Assembly (NCBI RefSeq): GCF_007655135.1
Contig: NC_045131.1
Span: forward strand, 27,512,001-27,576,000
Reading direction: 5' to 3'
Length of the DNA stretch: 64,000 bases
Source: Punica granatum
Lineage: Eukaryota; Streptophyta; Magnoliopsida; Myrtales; Lythraceae
The position numbers and the translations under genes were made by a program. The notes beneath the pieces are model-generated. The model saw nothing but the letters and a program-made list of their open reading frames with translations, made no database searches and was not told the origin of the DNA. The first letter of the stretch is position 1, and the number at the start of each line of letters is the position of its first letter. Below are positions 1 through 10,934 of this stretch, piece after piece.

Positions 1-394
1 ATCTGAGTTTGGCGATCTGGGAATCGATTCAAGTTGGTCGTCGGGTTTCACAATCCTTCGTGAGGTCCGCATCAAGGGGTCAAAGTCCAATATGTATCTA
101 GCATTTTTTTGGGTGATAGATTTTCAGCTTTTTATTTTTATTTTTTGTATCATCAAAGATATATGTGGATAAAAGTTGACCTCACCATATATTATGTATG
201 AGGAGCATCTTCTTGGCTTTTCTTTGCTTATTTTTTTATATTTTTAAACGGAGGCGCCATAACTATGATTACATTGTAAAAGAAATTCTATCAACGAAAA
301 TAAATTCCATCACCTCTTGGTTTTGCGTCAACCTAGTGAGAATACACCAAACCCCCTTTCTCAATATTATCTTAGTATTCTTTTTCAATGTATG
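1..394. other. Intergenic, no gene seen
   Basis: AT-rich sequence. An open frame of about 88 codons from 198 has no recognisable motif, and its end runs into the SINE-like repeat at 395, so it is not called as a gene. Confidence 0.5.
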
Positions 395-549
395 CCCTGA
401 TATCTGGAAGTTCAATGTGCTCCGACTAATTCAATTCGAACCGAGTCAACCCATTGAGAGGTAAGATTCTCCAAATCAAATATTTTTTTCATTCATAAGA
501 CTCGAACCTAAGATCATGCTTAAGGACAACAAGCGCTGAATCACTTGAA
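395..549 (-). repeat. tRNA-derived SINE-like repeat, copy a
   Basis: Read on the minus strand, the head carries a tRNA-like B box (GGTTCGAGTCT, from plus AGACTCGAACC near 499-509). An A-box-like stretch lies before it, near 535-549. The body ends in a segment whose plus-strand form contains TCCGACTAATTC. The same body recurs at 37725-37868 and 41440-41588, and more weakly at 1269-1421 and 48250-48410, always in this orientation. A pol III-type head with a shared body fits a SINE. No poly(A) tail or target duplication was located, so the ends are approximate. Confidence 0.55.
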
Positions 550-559
550 ATAGAGGTGA

Positions 560-1185
560 CAATATGTGTCTTGTCATGTTTAAATGGATCGTATCTAAAC
601 GAGTTCGTGTCAAAAAACTCTAAACCCGAACATTACACGTTTAATAAACATGTAAAGATTTTCAGACACGAACACAACACGTTTAATTATGGGTTGACAC
701 GGATACGACACGTCTAACCTGTTTAACTAAGTGTGTCTAAATGTGTATGTATACTTACCTACGCGGTATGACACTATTACATTTAGGTATATTATACCTA
801 CATGATATGACACTATTAATTTTAATTACACGTTACTACACAATTGACATGATAAAAGCACCATAAACGAGTGATTTATATAAACAAATTTAGATGGTTT
901 TATTGTACTTTCTTTTATAAATTGATACAATATGTTAAACAAATTTATTAACATAATAATACATAATATAAACTAGTCTAATTGTGTCTAAACGGGTTAT
1001 AAGAGTTGAACCCATTTAAACACGTTTATTTACCATGTCTAAACGGGTTTAACTTTATTAAACATGAAACACATTTAGCCTTAACTCAAACTCGCTTAAC
1101 TCCGTATCATATTCATATCGTGTTATTGTGTCGTATCAAATACTATCGGACCTAACTTGAAACCAATCCTTGTTAGTCATATTAT
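560..1185. repeat. Dispersed repeat rich in TCTAAACGGGTT words
   Basis: The stretch repeats short words such as TCTAAACGGGTT (near 987 and 1037), ACACGTTTAAT and GTGTCTAAA, in both orientations. It holds no coding signal. Arrays of this kind occur in the subterminal regions of plant DNA transposons, but no terminal repeat or target duplication is visible, so the class is not assigned. Confidence 0.4.
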
Positions 1186-1268
1186 CTTAGTTTCATCATT
1201 GAAGTTTGAATATTATTGAGCATCATTTAAAACTATGTAACGTATAATTTGGGATTTCAATGTGAACC

Positions 1269-1421
1269 ATGGTATTTGGAAGCCTAATTGGATCCCGATT
1301 AACCCAGTCGAGCCAGATCAGCTCACTAAAGGATAAAACTCTTCTAGCATGGATTTTCTACATTCACAAGAACTCGAACTTGAAACTTTACTTAAGCGGA
1401 ATAAGTATCGAACCACTTAAA
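1269..1421 (-). repeat. tRNA-derived SINE-like repeat, copy b (diverged)
   Basis: On the minus strand an A-box-like TTAAGTGGTTCGATAC lies near 1405-1420 and a B-box-like AAGTTCGAGTTCTTG near 1370-1384. A body related to copy a follows. The overlapping plus-strand open frame of 71 codons is an accident of this repeat. Confidence 0.45.
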
Positions 1422-3113
1422 GTAACCCAAGTTGATTATACTTACCGCTCAAAATCACGAGATTTTTTATTGCATTTTTATTGATCAAACTTCTGTACCC
1501 CCTTGCCCCCCACCCACCATGTCGCTTACAATAGGCCGCCTGGCCTTCAGGTAATCTTTAGGACAAAAGACTATATATATGTATATATATGATTATGCTT
1601 ATGGATATATAGCACCAAGCATTACGTTATTTATGTTATGCACGAGAGAAATTTATGGATTTAGTACACAGAAATTGAAAGTTAAATAAAAAGGTATGAG
1701 TAATTCCTAATGTAAAAGTTAGAACCTCTTAATTCTTAAATGCGAGTGTGTGTGCCACTATACTGTATTCTTTTTCAAGCACTATACTATTTCCTCATGC
1801 ATATAACAAATTTTCAACATTAATTATCCTTAGAAGGTCAAACAACGAATTAGTCTTTCTACTAAGAAACAACGAAGCAAAATAGTAGTTTTATACCTAC
1901 CTTCACGTTTAACCATTTGGATTAGCCCTAGCTGGAGGGACCACTTAAGGGCATCTTTTAATGAAAGGACTCAACTACTTTTGGAAGGTAATCAATTTAG
2001 GCTCCATGTTTTCCTCTCAATTCACTGGCTTTATCTTTTAGGTCGTTTCCTTTACAAATAAATAAATTATCTCAATAAGCAGAAATCTTTTTTCTTTTCG
2101 GTCAAGTAAAAGGAGATGTTCATGAGCCTACAAGGAAATAGAAAGGTATAAAATGGAGTGCCGAATTATATTACCATAAGAAAGGAGTGACCCACCAAAA
2201 TAGGTAATTCAAGGTGGTTCATCACTTATTTCCTTTAAATAAGGTTTCCGAAAAAGTCTTGTAAATGAAAAAAAAATCATGATTGAAAATAAATTTAGTG
2301 AATTAACTCAATTCAAATTGGATTAAATTGAACATGTTCAGCTTTCGAATGTCAAAGTACAAAAAAAAAAAAACAAGGAATACATTGAGGAGTATCAAAT
2401 TTAAATTTTTTCATTTTCAGATTATGGACAAGTGTTATTACACTAAACTCCCATACTAACGCCTTTTCACAGGAAGTCAACATTAGACCATGGGAAGTAG
2501 AAACTTTATCCACTTTTAGCACTTTTTCCATTAGACCCTTCTTTCCCCTTAAATTTTTTTTTCATTGGGTGCTTTTTACCCGTAATGTCCACATTAATTA
2601 AAAGTGGTGTTCATGGGGCATTGCTCGATGATGCCCTTGTTCATCATCTAGATGATATCATTATGTTTAATTTGATTTATATAAAAGATTTTTCCATACG
2701 TGCCTCGTGCTTTGCTCCCCATCGTGAAAAGCAAAAAGCTTATATGTAATCATATCTCCAATAACCCAAAAATGGCGTGAAATAAGATGATCACTTTACT
2801 CTGCTGAATGAGACGAAAAAAAAAAGGCCTAAAATTCTGAACTTTACATAGTAGTTTTTGACGAGTATTGATGAGGTCGAAGTCGATGAGGGATTATTTA
2901 CTGTGGTTGATGCGGTGGTCGGAGGTGTTCCAGTGAGGAACCGATCGATAGAGAGAGGAGTCTGGTGGGAAATCCCCGTAGGGGGTGTCCCCGTGTGGAA
3001 ATTATTGCTTGCCCCTTCCCAATGAGAAATTGCCCTTTATACCCGGAATTAGCTTGGATCCCGCCCCTTAGTCTCGGGTTTTTATCCGATTGGGCTGGGC
3101 CTAAGCCCATCTC
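1422..3113. other. Intergenic, no gene seen
   Basis: AT-rich and without long open frames. The segment 2890-3110 is more GC-rich and has a 70-codon minus-strand frame without any motif I recognise. Nothing here supports a gene. Confidence 0.5.
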
Positions 3114-3153
3114 TAAAAGGGCTTAAGCCTAATTAAAAGGGCTTAAGCCCAAT
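3114..3153. repeat. Two tandem 20-bp units
   Basis: AAAAGGGCTTAAGCCTAATT is followed directly by AAAAGGGCTTAAGCCCAATT, differing at one base. Each unit holds the small palindrome GGGCTTAAGCCC or its variant. Function unknown. Confidence 0.7.
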
Positions 3154-3930
3154 TCAGGCCCTGTTCATATCGAGTATAATAGATTGCAAATTCATCTTGG
3201 ATTTGTTTGTTGGATTACTCGGTGTATTTTATTCGTTCGGTGTTAATAACAAAGTTCAATTTGGTTCAAGAAGAGGTCCAGAGGCAAGAACAGCCCCAAA
3301 CTGCGATCAGACTTCTCCGAACCGTGGTTCGGAGGCAAGTACAGCTGCAAACTGAGGTCCGGGACTCCAAACAGTTAGAAACCCATTAGGAGCGGTTATA
3401 TTAGGGACATCTTGTGCGAAAGGACATAATCGAATCAATTACAACAATTCCAGAATTTTGTAAGTGAAAGCAACTGAGTTTTCCGAGCTCACTAATCGAG
3501 AAAAACCTAACTCTCGCCGAGCGGCCTTTGACTTATTGTGGTGCAAAAGGTCTCTTTGGTGCGTCGGGATTTCCCCATCAACTTTGTCATCGTATTCATC
3601 AAGTTTGTGTTCGTGTTTGCTCGTGTGCTCGTGGTCAGGTGTTCGTGTCAAGGTGCTCGTGATTCCATGTTCATGTTTTTGAGTTCTGAAGATTGTCTAC
3701 TTGTTCATCTATCCACAATCCCCCATACTTTTATGCGAAAATAATTACAATATCGAAAAGGAAACGATCAACTATGGAAGACTCGAAAGAATTCCAATAC
3801 CATGATTGATTAGGAGTAACTCCAATCGTCACGACGGTACGGACCATTTATAACAACTATAAGATTAACGAAAACATTATCCTACAAAACAGCCCCAGCT
3901 TAAGGCCGTTGAATCTCCTCAGTTGCTAGA
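3154..3930. other. Intergenic, no gene seen
   Basis: Moderate GC. Overlapping short frames on both strands between 3439 and 3744 are mutual shadows, and none carries a recognisable motif. Confidence 0.45.
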
Positions 3931-3931
3931 G

Positions 3932-3987
3932 AGACAATGGCCAAAGAAATGCAGGTACTTGAGGAGAATGATATTTGGATTATTTAA
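3932..3987 (+). pseudogene. Short Ty1/copia reverse-transcriptase fragment
   Basis: One frame reads M-A-K-E-M-Q-V-L-E-E-N-D-I-W. This resembles the conserved start of the copia reverse-transcriptase domain (consensus of the type A-M-x-x-E-[LI]-x-A-L-x-x-N-x-T-W). A TAA stop follows three codons later, and no RT core motif follows. It is a truncated relic if the reading is right; at this length chance similarity remains possible. Confidence 0.4.
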
Positions 3988-5329
3988 AACTATTAATCAT
4001 TAAATAAATTAAAATACTTAACTTAATTATTAGCTAAAATGATTGGTCATATTATCAATTAATTATCACTTCATTGTTTACATCTTACCAAATCCATATA
4101 TATAAAGTTGACTACAAGCTGGTAAAGAGGGGTCGAATCGTAACTTAAATAATATGTTAAATGACCAAATTATGAAATGTTTATAATTAAATTAATTTAA
4201 ATATTTCTATAATTATTTCATATAGATAATCACATCTATTTCATATATATAAAGTTGACCACAAGCTAATAAATAAGGGTAGAATCGTAAATTAAGTGAT
4301 ATGATAAAATTAAATTATTGTAAACATGTTTACTATTAATTCATATAATGTAATTACATCTTTTTCCGGTACAATAATTACATCTATTTCAATATGTAAT
4401 TTTGCGATAAGTAGAATTATAAGTATCCATTAAATAATTAATATAAGCTTAGTTTACTTAGATAATATTCAATATTATGAATAAATTATTTCAAGCAAAG
4501 AATTACTGCTAAGTTCATATAAATATAATTATATATATTAATATATATACACAGTTAATTATAAATATAAAAATTTTATAGAATAAATATATATGTCTGC
4601 CCAATTAATTGGCTCAAGTACATTCTACATAGATAATAATTTTCGATATAACAGATAAATTCTATCAATATGATGTAGCTTTCGAACCATTCAAAGTAAT
4701 GCTGTTATTTTATTGCAAATTGAAGACAAGTTTAGAGAAAATTCTAAAAGAAATTTCTTCATCAACCTACCTCTAGAAATATATTCTATTAACTTTCAAT
4801 TCTAATGAATAATTTGGAAATGTTTGTAAAATTCATAATTATTATTAAAATATATAATTTTAAGATCAGTCATATTAGTTAGAATTATTTTGCATATCCA
4901 TTAAAATTAAACTACAGAAATTCAAACAAATATCTCTTAAAATAATTCGTGCAAAAAAGTGGCAAAAAAACTAGTTTCATATATACAGAGACATTCGTAG
5001 AAGTTGAAAGCATGAGAAACATACACATTCTTGAGAGAAATTAAAAAAGCAAATATAAATTGTGAGCATTCATCGGGTACGGTATATTTTGTTTCTATCC
5101 GTTAGTGCAAGATCATCAGGAAACGGATCTGAGTCCAAGCGAAGTTGAATCATGGGAATAATGTTGCTAGCTCTCTGCACTTTGTGGGAGGCATCGACTA
5201 TTTTCAAAAAGCGATATCGTGCCTCTTTGCTCAGATTTGGAAAATAATAATTTGGCATACTTTTACCAACAATTTGAAGACATGTTTACTTCAATGTCAA
5301 TTTTCACTACTGGTTCGACTTCGCTCTAA
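3988..5329. repeat. AT-rich block with a duplicated ~75-bp segment
   Basis: Segments 4090-4165 and 4242-4316 are direct repeats. Both run from ATATATATAAAGTTGAC through ACAAGCT and AATCGTAA to an ATATG end. The wording resembles the 5' ends of the Helitrons inside the SNF2 gene (AGTAAAATTGACTTGCAAGC), so they may be old Helitron ends. No hairpin plus CTRR 3' end was found nearby. The remainder has no coding signal. Confidence 0.4.
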
Positions 5330-6210
5330 CTTATTCATGTTCAGATTACCCATTTCAATGGGAGCAATTTTTGTCACTGGAAAGGGAGGATCGCGTCTGC
5401 TAAAGCAACTAAAAGTTTACTATGTTGTAAAGGAATGTCTAGAGAAGCCTCTTTTGCCTGGAGCCACTCTAAACTACATTGCTGAAGCTGATACTGCGAT
5501 CCAGAAATGGATCGATGATCCTATCATCATCAAATCTTCAACTCATTATATGATCGCATGTACGATGTCTATTCAAAGAAACAAAGCATGCTAAGGATCT
5601 ATGGGAGATACTAAAGAATGTCTATCTTGTTGAAGAGGCGAGCGGCAAGAAGGTCCATGTGAACAATTACATGAAATACAAGCTTGAAGATAGAAAGTCA
5701 ATCATTTAGCAAGTCCAACAGTTTCAAAAAATTGACGACTCCCTAGCCTCATCCGGGGTGAATCTCGAAGAACATTTCCATGTTAATGTTATTATTTCTA
5801 AATGGTCCTCTTAGCATGACTTCTGGACGAAGCTCATGCCTAAGGTTGAAGATTTGACCATTGACCAGCTAATGTATCATCGAAGAGTGGAGGAATAGTC
5901 AACCGCCATCCCAAAATTGAGTTTGCAAGTAACGCCAATGTGCGAAAGAACCCATGCAGGGATGGAAGCAAGGGCCTGTCAAGAAAGATCTCAAAAAGAA
6001 TGGCCAAACCACTGGAGGAAAGAAACCTACATTAGTAAGGATAATCCAAAGATTTATTTTTTCAGCAGGACACATAGCCAAATATTGTGTCAAGAGAAAG
6101 GGAAACAATAACTCCAATAATAAGGAGGAGCGGAATGATGTTTTTGCGGTTGTAGTGACAAAAGTCGATATTGTTGAAATTGTATTGCTGTTCTTTCTTG
6201 ACAATACATG
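5330..6210 (+). pseudogene. Ty1/copia gag remnant
   Basis: Broken frames read like a copia capsid (UBN2-type gag) region: a stretch around G-V-N-L-E-E-H-F-H-V-N-V near 5758-5793, then one around V-E-D-L-T-I-D-Q-L near 5848-5874. A degraded zinc knuckle follows near 6064-6105, where G-H-I-A-K-Y-C remains but the first two cysteines are not visible. Stops lie between these pieces (for example TAG at 5708 and 5813) and the frame shifts at least once. Family knowledge: gag assembles the virus-like particle of copia retrotransposons. No protease, integrase or LTR is recognised next to it, so this is a dead internal fragment. Confidence 0.6.
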
Positions 6211-6722
6211 ATCAAAGGCGTGTAGAGTTAATTACGTATTTGTGGTTCTTATTGAGTGATTTCATTCCGTACTGATAAAGAAACTTATACGGACTATCGA
6301 GTTGCCCAAAGGAAACCTCACTCCCCATTCTAACAAGCACACCAACAATCCCTTAAGAACTACAGTAAATGTGGACTGTCGTTGCAATATTACATTATAC
6401 GAATCGCTCATTAAATGGATCTCTACTTAAGCAATAAATATGGGGTTATGTGCTTGATTAAGGCATTCTACTCAATACTCCCTCACACGTATCCGTGCAG
6501 TCTTTGATATTTTTTTTTTAATGAAAAAAAATAAGAAAACTATCATTTGTAAATTGTAAAGAGTGAGACGGTGAGTGTGAGTCATGGAGAGGTAAGGTAA
6601 TGACCAAGACACTAACCGAACAAAATCAAAGTACAACAACTTCACATGTAGTTCTCACAAACAAATAGGATTTCATTTTTTCGAATTTCCCCTAAGGGAC
6701 TTATAGAAAAGACTGAAGAAGG
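6211..6722. other. Intergenic, no gene seen
   Basis: Between the gag remnant and the BUD32 pseudogene. No coding or repeat signal is recognised. Confidence 0.5.
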
Positions 6723-8848
6723 TCATCCAACCACGGTTCACTTCCGACCCCTTTGCCTCACTGCCAACAGAAATAGGAAAACACATAATAAATGGAATCT
6801 AGACGGTGATTCTACAAAGTAAACAGAAAAAGAGAGCGAGAGGCAGATTTTACCTTGGGCTAGCTTATTCACCTAGATGTTCAAGGACTTCCTGTATGCT
6901 GAAAGTATCCGGTCCATCAAGACATATCATATGAAATCAAGGCATCAAGCGCCATCAAATTTGCCTCCAAAACAACTATCGAAGAGCCATATGTGGCTTA
7001 TTTAAGTTTGTATAGGCGGGAGGGACTGAACTATATGTAAACTGATGCCAGTGACCATAAAGGGAAGATTGGGAAGACTCCTTTGGCATACCACATTTCC
7101 ACAAGAGGAACGCATCGACAGCAGAGCACGTTCAAGTATATAAAGATCATCAGCTTTATCTTCTGAAATAGTTGAAGTAAAGCTCAGGCCAAAGTATCTT
7201 ACAACCTGAAAACCGAATTCTAAGATAGAATTCCACACACACACTCTGCCTTGCATCATGAAACATGTCCCCATATTAGAGCATCGAATTTCCCTAGGGA
7301 GTCCTTGAAAACTTGTTTGTAAATAACTTGGTATCACTGAACTTGTTTTATTTGTGGTGAAATAAATTAGATAAAGACAGATTATAGCCAGGAAAGAACG
7401 TGCCAGTATCGCTACTAAACTTCTAATTTATACTCCTAGCATGTGTCAGTTTAATGTCATTATTAAACTAATAAAGAGGATAAAAACCAATAAGCACCAA
7501 AGAAAATCACTTCACTTCATTTGTTGTAGCTTCAGACAGCATCAATCTAAGTTACTAAGCCCAAATGTTTAAAGCAAATGGGAAATTTATTTTCCAAAAT
7601 CTAACAACTTGTGATCTGAAAGAGAGAAGACTCACCAGTTGATTTGTAGCACTCTGCAAAAAGATGTTAGAAGTGGTCAAATCACCATGGATGAAACCCC
7701 ATCATGAAGTATACCAACTGCATCACTGATCAGTGCAACAATATCATCGAGGCGGTCTTCTACAATACCATTAAGCCCATACTCAAGAAAAATATCCTTT
7801 ACAGAAGTTCCTCCCAAGAATTGAAATGTTAATGTATGTATGACCGGGTCGACGGCATAAGGAGCTGGTATAGGAACCCCAAGTTGTCTAGCTCTCATCA
7901 TGCATCGTGCCTCCTATATACGATCGGCATTCAGATGAGAATCCAACTTCCCCTCCATTAGCGGGGATGGGGAAATGAAACTCGAAACTAGTATTGGGAC
8001 CACACCCAACTCTCAGCATCTTACCACTCTTTGTTTCTTGAAGTTCATGTCTGTGGATTCTGAAGGATATAAAGGAACCCTTTATATTTTACCAGCAATA
8101 AATATACTATATATTAAGCTCGATCCTTTCGAAGAGGAGTTGCCATTGGAGCTTCTTTTCCCCGAAATTAAAAACTTTTCCTCTATTTATAAAAGCAATG
8201 TAATCTCTGTCACGTCAAATCTATAGCCCAGATATACGTAAAGGTTATCCCAAGATTCTTCACTAATATTTGTACTAGGACAGGATATATACAATATTAT
8301 CAATCAATAATTCAAAGATACAACTGAATTATTAGCAATATTCCTAGCATATATTTTAACTTAAAGGTCCCCGAAATGCAAGCGTGGGCAGAATTGACTA
8401 GTTAGTTCTAAATGAATACATTACAGGTAAGGGCGAGTTTCCAAGTAAACCTACCGCATTCATACGCTTGAGAGTGCGTTTGGAATCCAAGGAAGGATGG
8501 TGGTACTTCTTCGAGAAGCGCTCCTTGATTATGCACCTTCTTCCCACGAAATTCAACTCGAAAACCCTCTTAAGAGAGAGAACCAAACAAGTAGTAGGAT
8601 TATAACTCAATATTGAAAATCATAAGGAAGGGAGTTGTCCACTTCACGGAGGTGCAAGGGAACGGCAAATCGGATCACTCATTCACTCAGCAGTTACATG
8701 TGCATCATCTACATGAAGATAGATCAGAGATAAATTTTTATGAAATAAAATTCGAATGAATAGTAATTGACTCACTCACTGCTTCTGCTCCTTACTTGAG
8801 GAGAATGAGAGAGCCATTGTTTCCATCGGAATCAATCTCCATGGCCAT
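6723..8848 (-). pseudogene. BUD32: BUD32/PRPK (KEOPS complex kinase) pseudogene, six exons kept
   Basis: All six exons can be placed on the minus strand: 8848-8780, 8568-8455, 7913-7636, 7205-7092, 6917-6854 and 6760-6723. Most keep GT-AG borders. The reading matches plant BUD32 (about 226 residues), the atypical kinase of the KEOPS/EKC complex that makes tRNA t6A. Landmarks are K-E-R-F-S-K-K-Y, E-A-R-C-M-M-R-A-R, S-V-K-D-I-F-L-E, H-G-D-L-T-T-S-N, and E-R-A-L-L-S-M before S-S-C-G-N-V. Disabling changes: TAA at 8792-8794 where the family has Gln (L-K-Q-G-A-E-A); a one-base deletion near 7697-7700, just before H-G-D; the metal-binding Asp of DFG replaced by Tyr; loss of the AG acceptor before 6917; TAG at 6873-6875; TGA at 6738-6740 where the family has Arg. 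Two of the stops fit C-to-T changes (CAA to TAA, CGA to TGA). Because introns remain, this came from DNA duplication rather than retroposition. A functional copy is expected elsewhere in the genome. Confidence 0.88.
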
Positions 8849-9049
8849 CAAAAATTGCAGAACAGCAGTTACAAGAAAGAGCATGTACTAAGCAAGCAAA
8901 AATTATGTATACACATATAGGGAAAGGAAAGAAAAGATTGCTCATTTCCTAGCTAATTGCGTCTGTCCAGCCGATCTAAATCTCCAATCAGATGTTTAAT
9001 CGAAAAAATCAAGTTTTTTTCCTTCTTTGTGCGGCAATCAATAAATGCC

Positions 9050-9340
9050 CCATTGATGACAAAAACGGGTACAATATAAAATGACCTATAGAAGTATGAC
9101 AGTTCCACCAGAATCACTGCAAATGAAAATATAATGTGAGAAAAACACATCAAATATGCACAAATACAGTTGTAGAAATCATTCAGTTTGTTGCAATCTT
9201 GCTCTCGACCTCTTGCAACTACACTTTAAATGGACCCCAGTTAAAATCGGGAAATAGAGGTAAGTGCAATCCATTTAGAGACTACCACTATGTTGAAACA
9301 GAGTAGCAAAGCCAAACAGGGGTCTTGGATCGAAAAAATT
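9050..9340 (+). repeat. Dispersed repeat R1, copy 1
   Basis: The segment matches 45670-45972 in the same orientation. Shared blocks include CTCTCGACCTCTTGCAACTAC (about 9200-9220 and 45841-45861), TGGACCCCAGT and GGGTCTT followed by ATCG. Substitutions and small indels separate the copies. No ends, open frame or target duplication could be set, so the class is unknown. Confidence 0.6.
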
Positions 9341-9429
9341 AAGTTAAGCAAGCAACGGGGGAAGGGAAGTATCACAGCACATTTGGTACCATAAATCTTT
9401 TGAATATTACGGTGATCTCCAATTAGAGG

Positions 9430-10230
9430 CCTTATGAATTTTTTAAATGGATTTTATAGGTTTATTGAATTTTTCTAATTTGCGAAATTATTTTTAATAA
9501 AAAATATTTTTTAAAAGATATCTCATCAAAAAATACAATTTCTTGAATTTTTTAATTTTTATAATATATACATTATTTAATAATCTTGATTTTTTAAAAA
9601 ATAAAAAATAATATTTCATCGCATAAATACTAACATCAAAATAAGTATATATTATTATATATTGATACATAATATATATACAATAATATATGGTTATGTG
9701 GACAATTTTTAGTATATATAATAAGAAAAAGTATATATGAATGATGATTTTTTATAGATATCAATTTTTTAAAAAATAGATTAGATAATATTTTGTAGAT
9801 ATATATAGAATTTTCTAGATTGTTTTGAATTTTTTATTTTCAGAGTTATTTTTAATAAAAATATTTTGTAAAAAAATATCTCATCATAAAATTCAATTGC
9901 TTGATTTCTTTAATTTTTATAATCTATATAACATAATGTATTTTAAATAAATGAGAAGATTTTATTATATGTATAGATATTATTTAATAATCTCAAATTT
10001 TTAAAAATTAAATTAATATTTCATAAATAAGTCTTAACATCAAAATAAGTTTATATATTAGTATATATTCATACATAATATAAAATATGTCAATATATGG
10101 TTATGTGGACAACCTTCAGTATATATAGTAAGAAAAATATATATGAATTATAAGTTTTTGTAGATATCTAATTTTAAAAATAGATTAGATAATATTTATA
10201 GATATATATATATATATATATATATAATAT
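9430..10230. repeat. Two-copy tandem duplication, AT-rich unit of about 380 bp
   Basis: Copy 1 (about 9430-9800) and copy 2 (about 9805-10215) share a series of landmarks in the same order: TTATTTTTAATAAAAA, ATATCTCATCA, CATCAAAATAAGT, ATATGGTTATGTGGACAA and TAGATTAGATAATATT. Indels have made the units unequal. The second copy ends in a (TA)n run at 10201-10226. No coding potential. It lies about 0.7 kb upstream of the lipase gene. Confidence 0.75.
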
Positions 10231-10437
10231 GGTTGCAAAACGAAAAAGGCAAATTAACCTTTGTAACTCCAATCTCCAAACTCTTTATTGCGTGGTTTCT
10301 CAATGCCCTATGAGCATATAGCTTGACCCACAAGAATTAAAGAAAAATAATAATGAATACGATTTCCATTCTTTGGATTGGAATTGACGAATAACCAATA
10401 CCGATACTAGTCTTTAGTAGTATCCAATAGAAATCTA

Positions 10438-10477
10438 AATGGGGCGTGGCCAAGTGGTAAGGCAACAGGTTTTGGTT
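10438..10477 (+). pseudogene. 5' half of a plastid-type tRNA-Gln(UUG)-like sequence
   Basis: The stretch beginning TGGGGCGTGGCCAAGTGG and continuing through AAGGCAACAGGTTTTGGT matches my recollection of the 5' half of chloroplast trnQ-UUG, from acceptor stem through D-arm to the anticodon region, with one apparent change. After GGTTTTGG the match ends, and no T-arm (GGTTCGAATCC) follows. It is either a short piece of plastid DNA in the nucleus or the A-box head of a tRNA-derived repeat. It cannot make a tRNA. Confidence 0.55.
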
Positions 10478-10934
10478 GCTTACCCACATCCATCGTTAAA
10501 AGTTGACATTTACTTGGTGCATACCTTTTATTCTGGACCCAACTCGCGTGAGAACCCATGGGCCAAGTGGAAACAATTTATTCTTCTACGTGATTTCACC
10601 AGTATTTATAGGTTTATATGGCATTGATCTTCGAGAAATGAACTATAAATTGGTTCATTTCTTCTTATTCTTCTTCTTTTATAACTAAATTGGTTCTCAT
10701 GTCTTTTTTGATAAATTGGTTCATCTCGTTAATAAAACGGTTGAGATTGACTCGATAAATGCAGTTATTTTCCGAGCAAGTGGGTCCCATCTCCCATGGA
10801 GCAAGTGAAAGCATTATTTCTCTACCAACCCGAACGTAGTCCGCTCATCGTCCAACCCGTCGGAGGAAACTCTTCCTTGTGTCTTATCTTTCTCTGCTTC
10901 CTCTTCTCCTCTGACCTCCGAGAAGCGGCAAAGA

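Noticed and set aside
5145..5594. 149-codon open frame beginning M-N-H-G-N-N
   Set aside because: Only the last part resembles copia gag. The first part is AT-rich text without a motif. Treated as part of the retrotransposon remnant.
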